21,239 bases of DNA, taken from JBMOPD01 sp049323615 (GTDB lineage: Bacteria; Bacillota; Desulfotomaculia; Desulfotomaculales; Desulfocucumaceae). The notes below the pieces were generated by a model. It saw nothing but the letters and a program-made list of their open reading frames with translations, did no database searches and had not been told where the DNA came from. Below, piece after piece: positions 21,149-21,239 of the stretch; the stretch's first letter is position 1; every line of letters begins with the position of its first letter. The DNA lies in NCBI GenBank assembly GCA_049323615.1, contig JBMOPD010000101.1:1-21239 (forward strand). Reading direction: 5' to 3'. A program made the translations under genes and the position numbers.

Positions 21149-21239
21149 CCATTAAAACATCAAGAAAACCGAAGAAAAAGTAAGATCCTGCAAAAAAAAT
21201 CCTTATAATAGAGATATAGGGTAGTCCTTGCCCAAATCT

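Noticed and set aside
1..21239. CRISPR array, tRNA or rRNA genes
   Set aside because: No regularly spaced repeats of 24-40 bases and no tRNA or rRNA-like sequence were seen by eye; a program scan would be needed to exclude a tRNA fully.

Overview
The window looks like an accessory (defence-island) segment of a Bacillota chromosome, probably a Clostridia-class anaerobe of mid GC. This rests on strong GGAGG-type ribosome sites, frequent GTG/TTG starts, dense XRE/GntR/ImmA-type regulators and family content. No rRNA, tRNA or housekeeping gene is present, so the genus cannot be fixed.

Left end (1-5235). The first 600 bases hold no convincing gene but several strong hairpins, possibly the end of a mobile element. 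Next come a minus-strand protein of unknown function with tandem helix-turn-helix segments, a divergent pair of XRE regulators sharing a palindromic operator region, a creatininase-family hydrolase, a GntR/UTRA regulator with a long extra C-terminus, its terminator, and a small ImmA/IrrE-like protein. A perfect 15-bp hairpin separates these from the main locus.

Centre (5425-19967, all minus strand). One long, tightly packed operon runs from a consensus promoter at about 19939-19967. In transcription order it holds: (1) an XRE-HTH / SNF2-type helicase / DUF3883 protein; (2) a CD-NTase, i.e. a CBASS-type cyclic-oligonucleotide synthase; (3) a two-TM SLATT effector; (4) a DUF1156 adenine-specific DNA methyltransferase with a Zn ribbon; (5) a frameshifted nuclease-like gene; (6) a SEC-C / PD-(D/E)xK-like protein; (7) a PIN domain fused to a LamG-like domain; (8) a DUF499 AAA+ ATPase. 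The helicase, methyltransferase and ATPase form a modification-based anti-phage core resembling BREX type 3 or DISARM, but no PglZ phosphatase, DUF1998 or PLD gene is visible. The other genes are AT-richer and occupy two slots between core genes, as if swapped in. The likely logic is methylation of self DNA, ATPase/helicase action on unmodified DNA, a CBASS-like signalling arm and extra nucleases as back-up. The functional coupling is inferred, not shown.

Right end (19968-21239). Operator-like repeats lie upstream of the operon promoter. Then come a probable remnant of the left end of an IS21-family element, two small minus-strand genes of unknown function (one Cys-rich), a strong terminator placed directly before the second of them, and a probable leader promoter. 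A short match to the helicase gene lies at the window edge.
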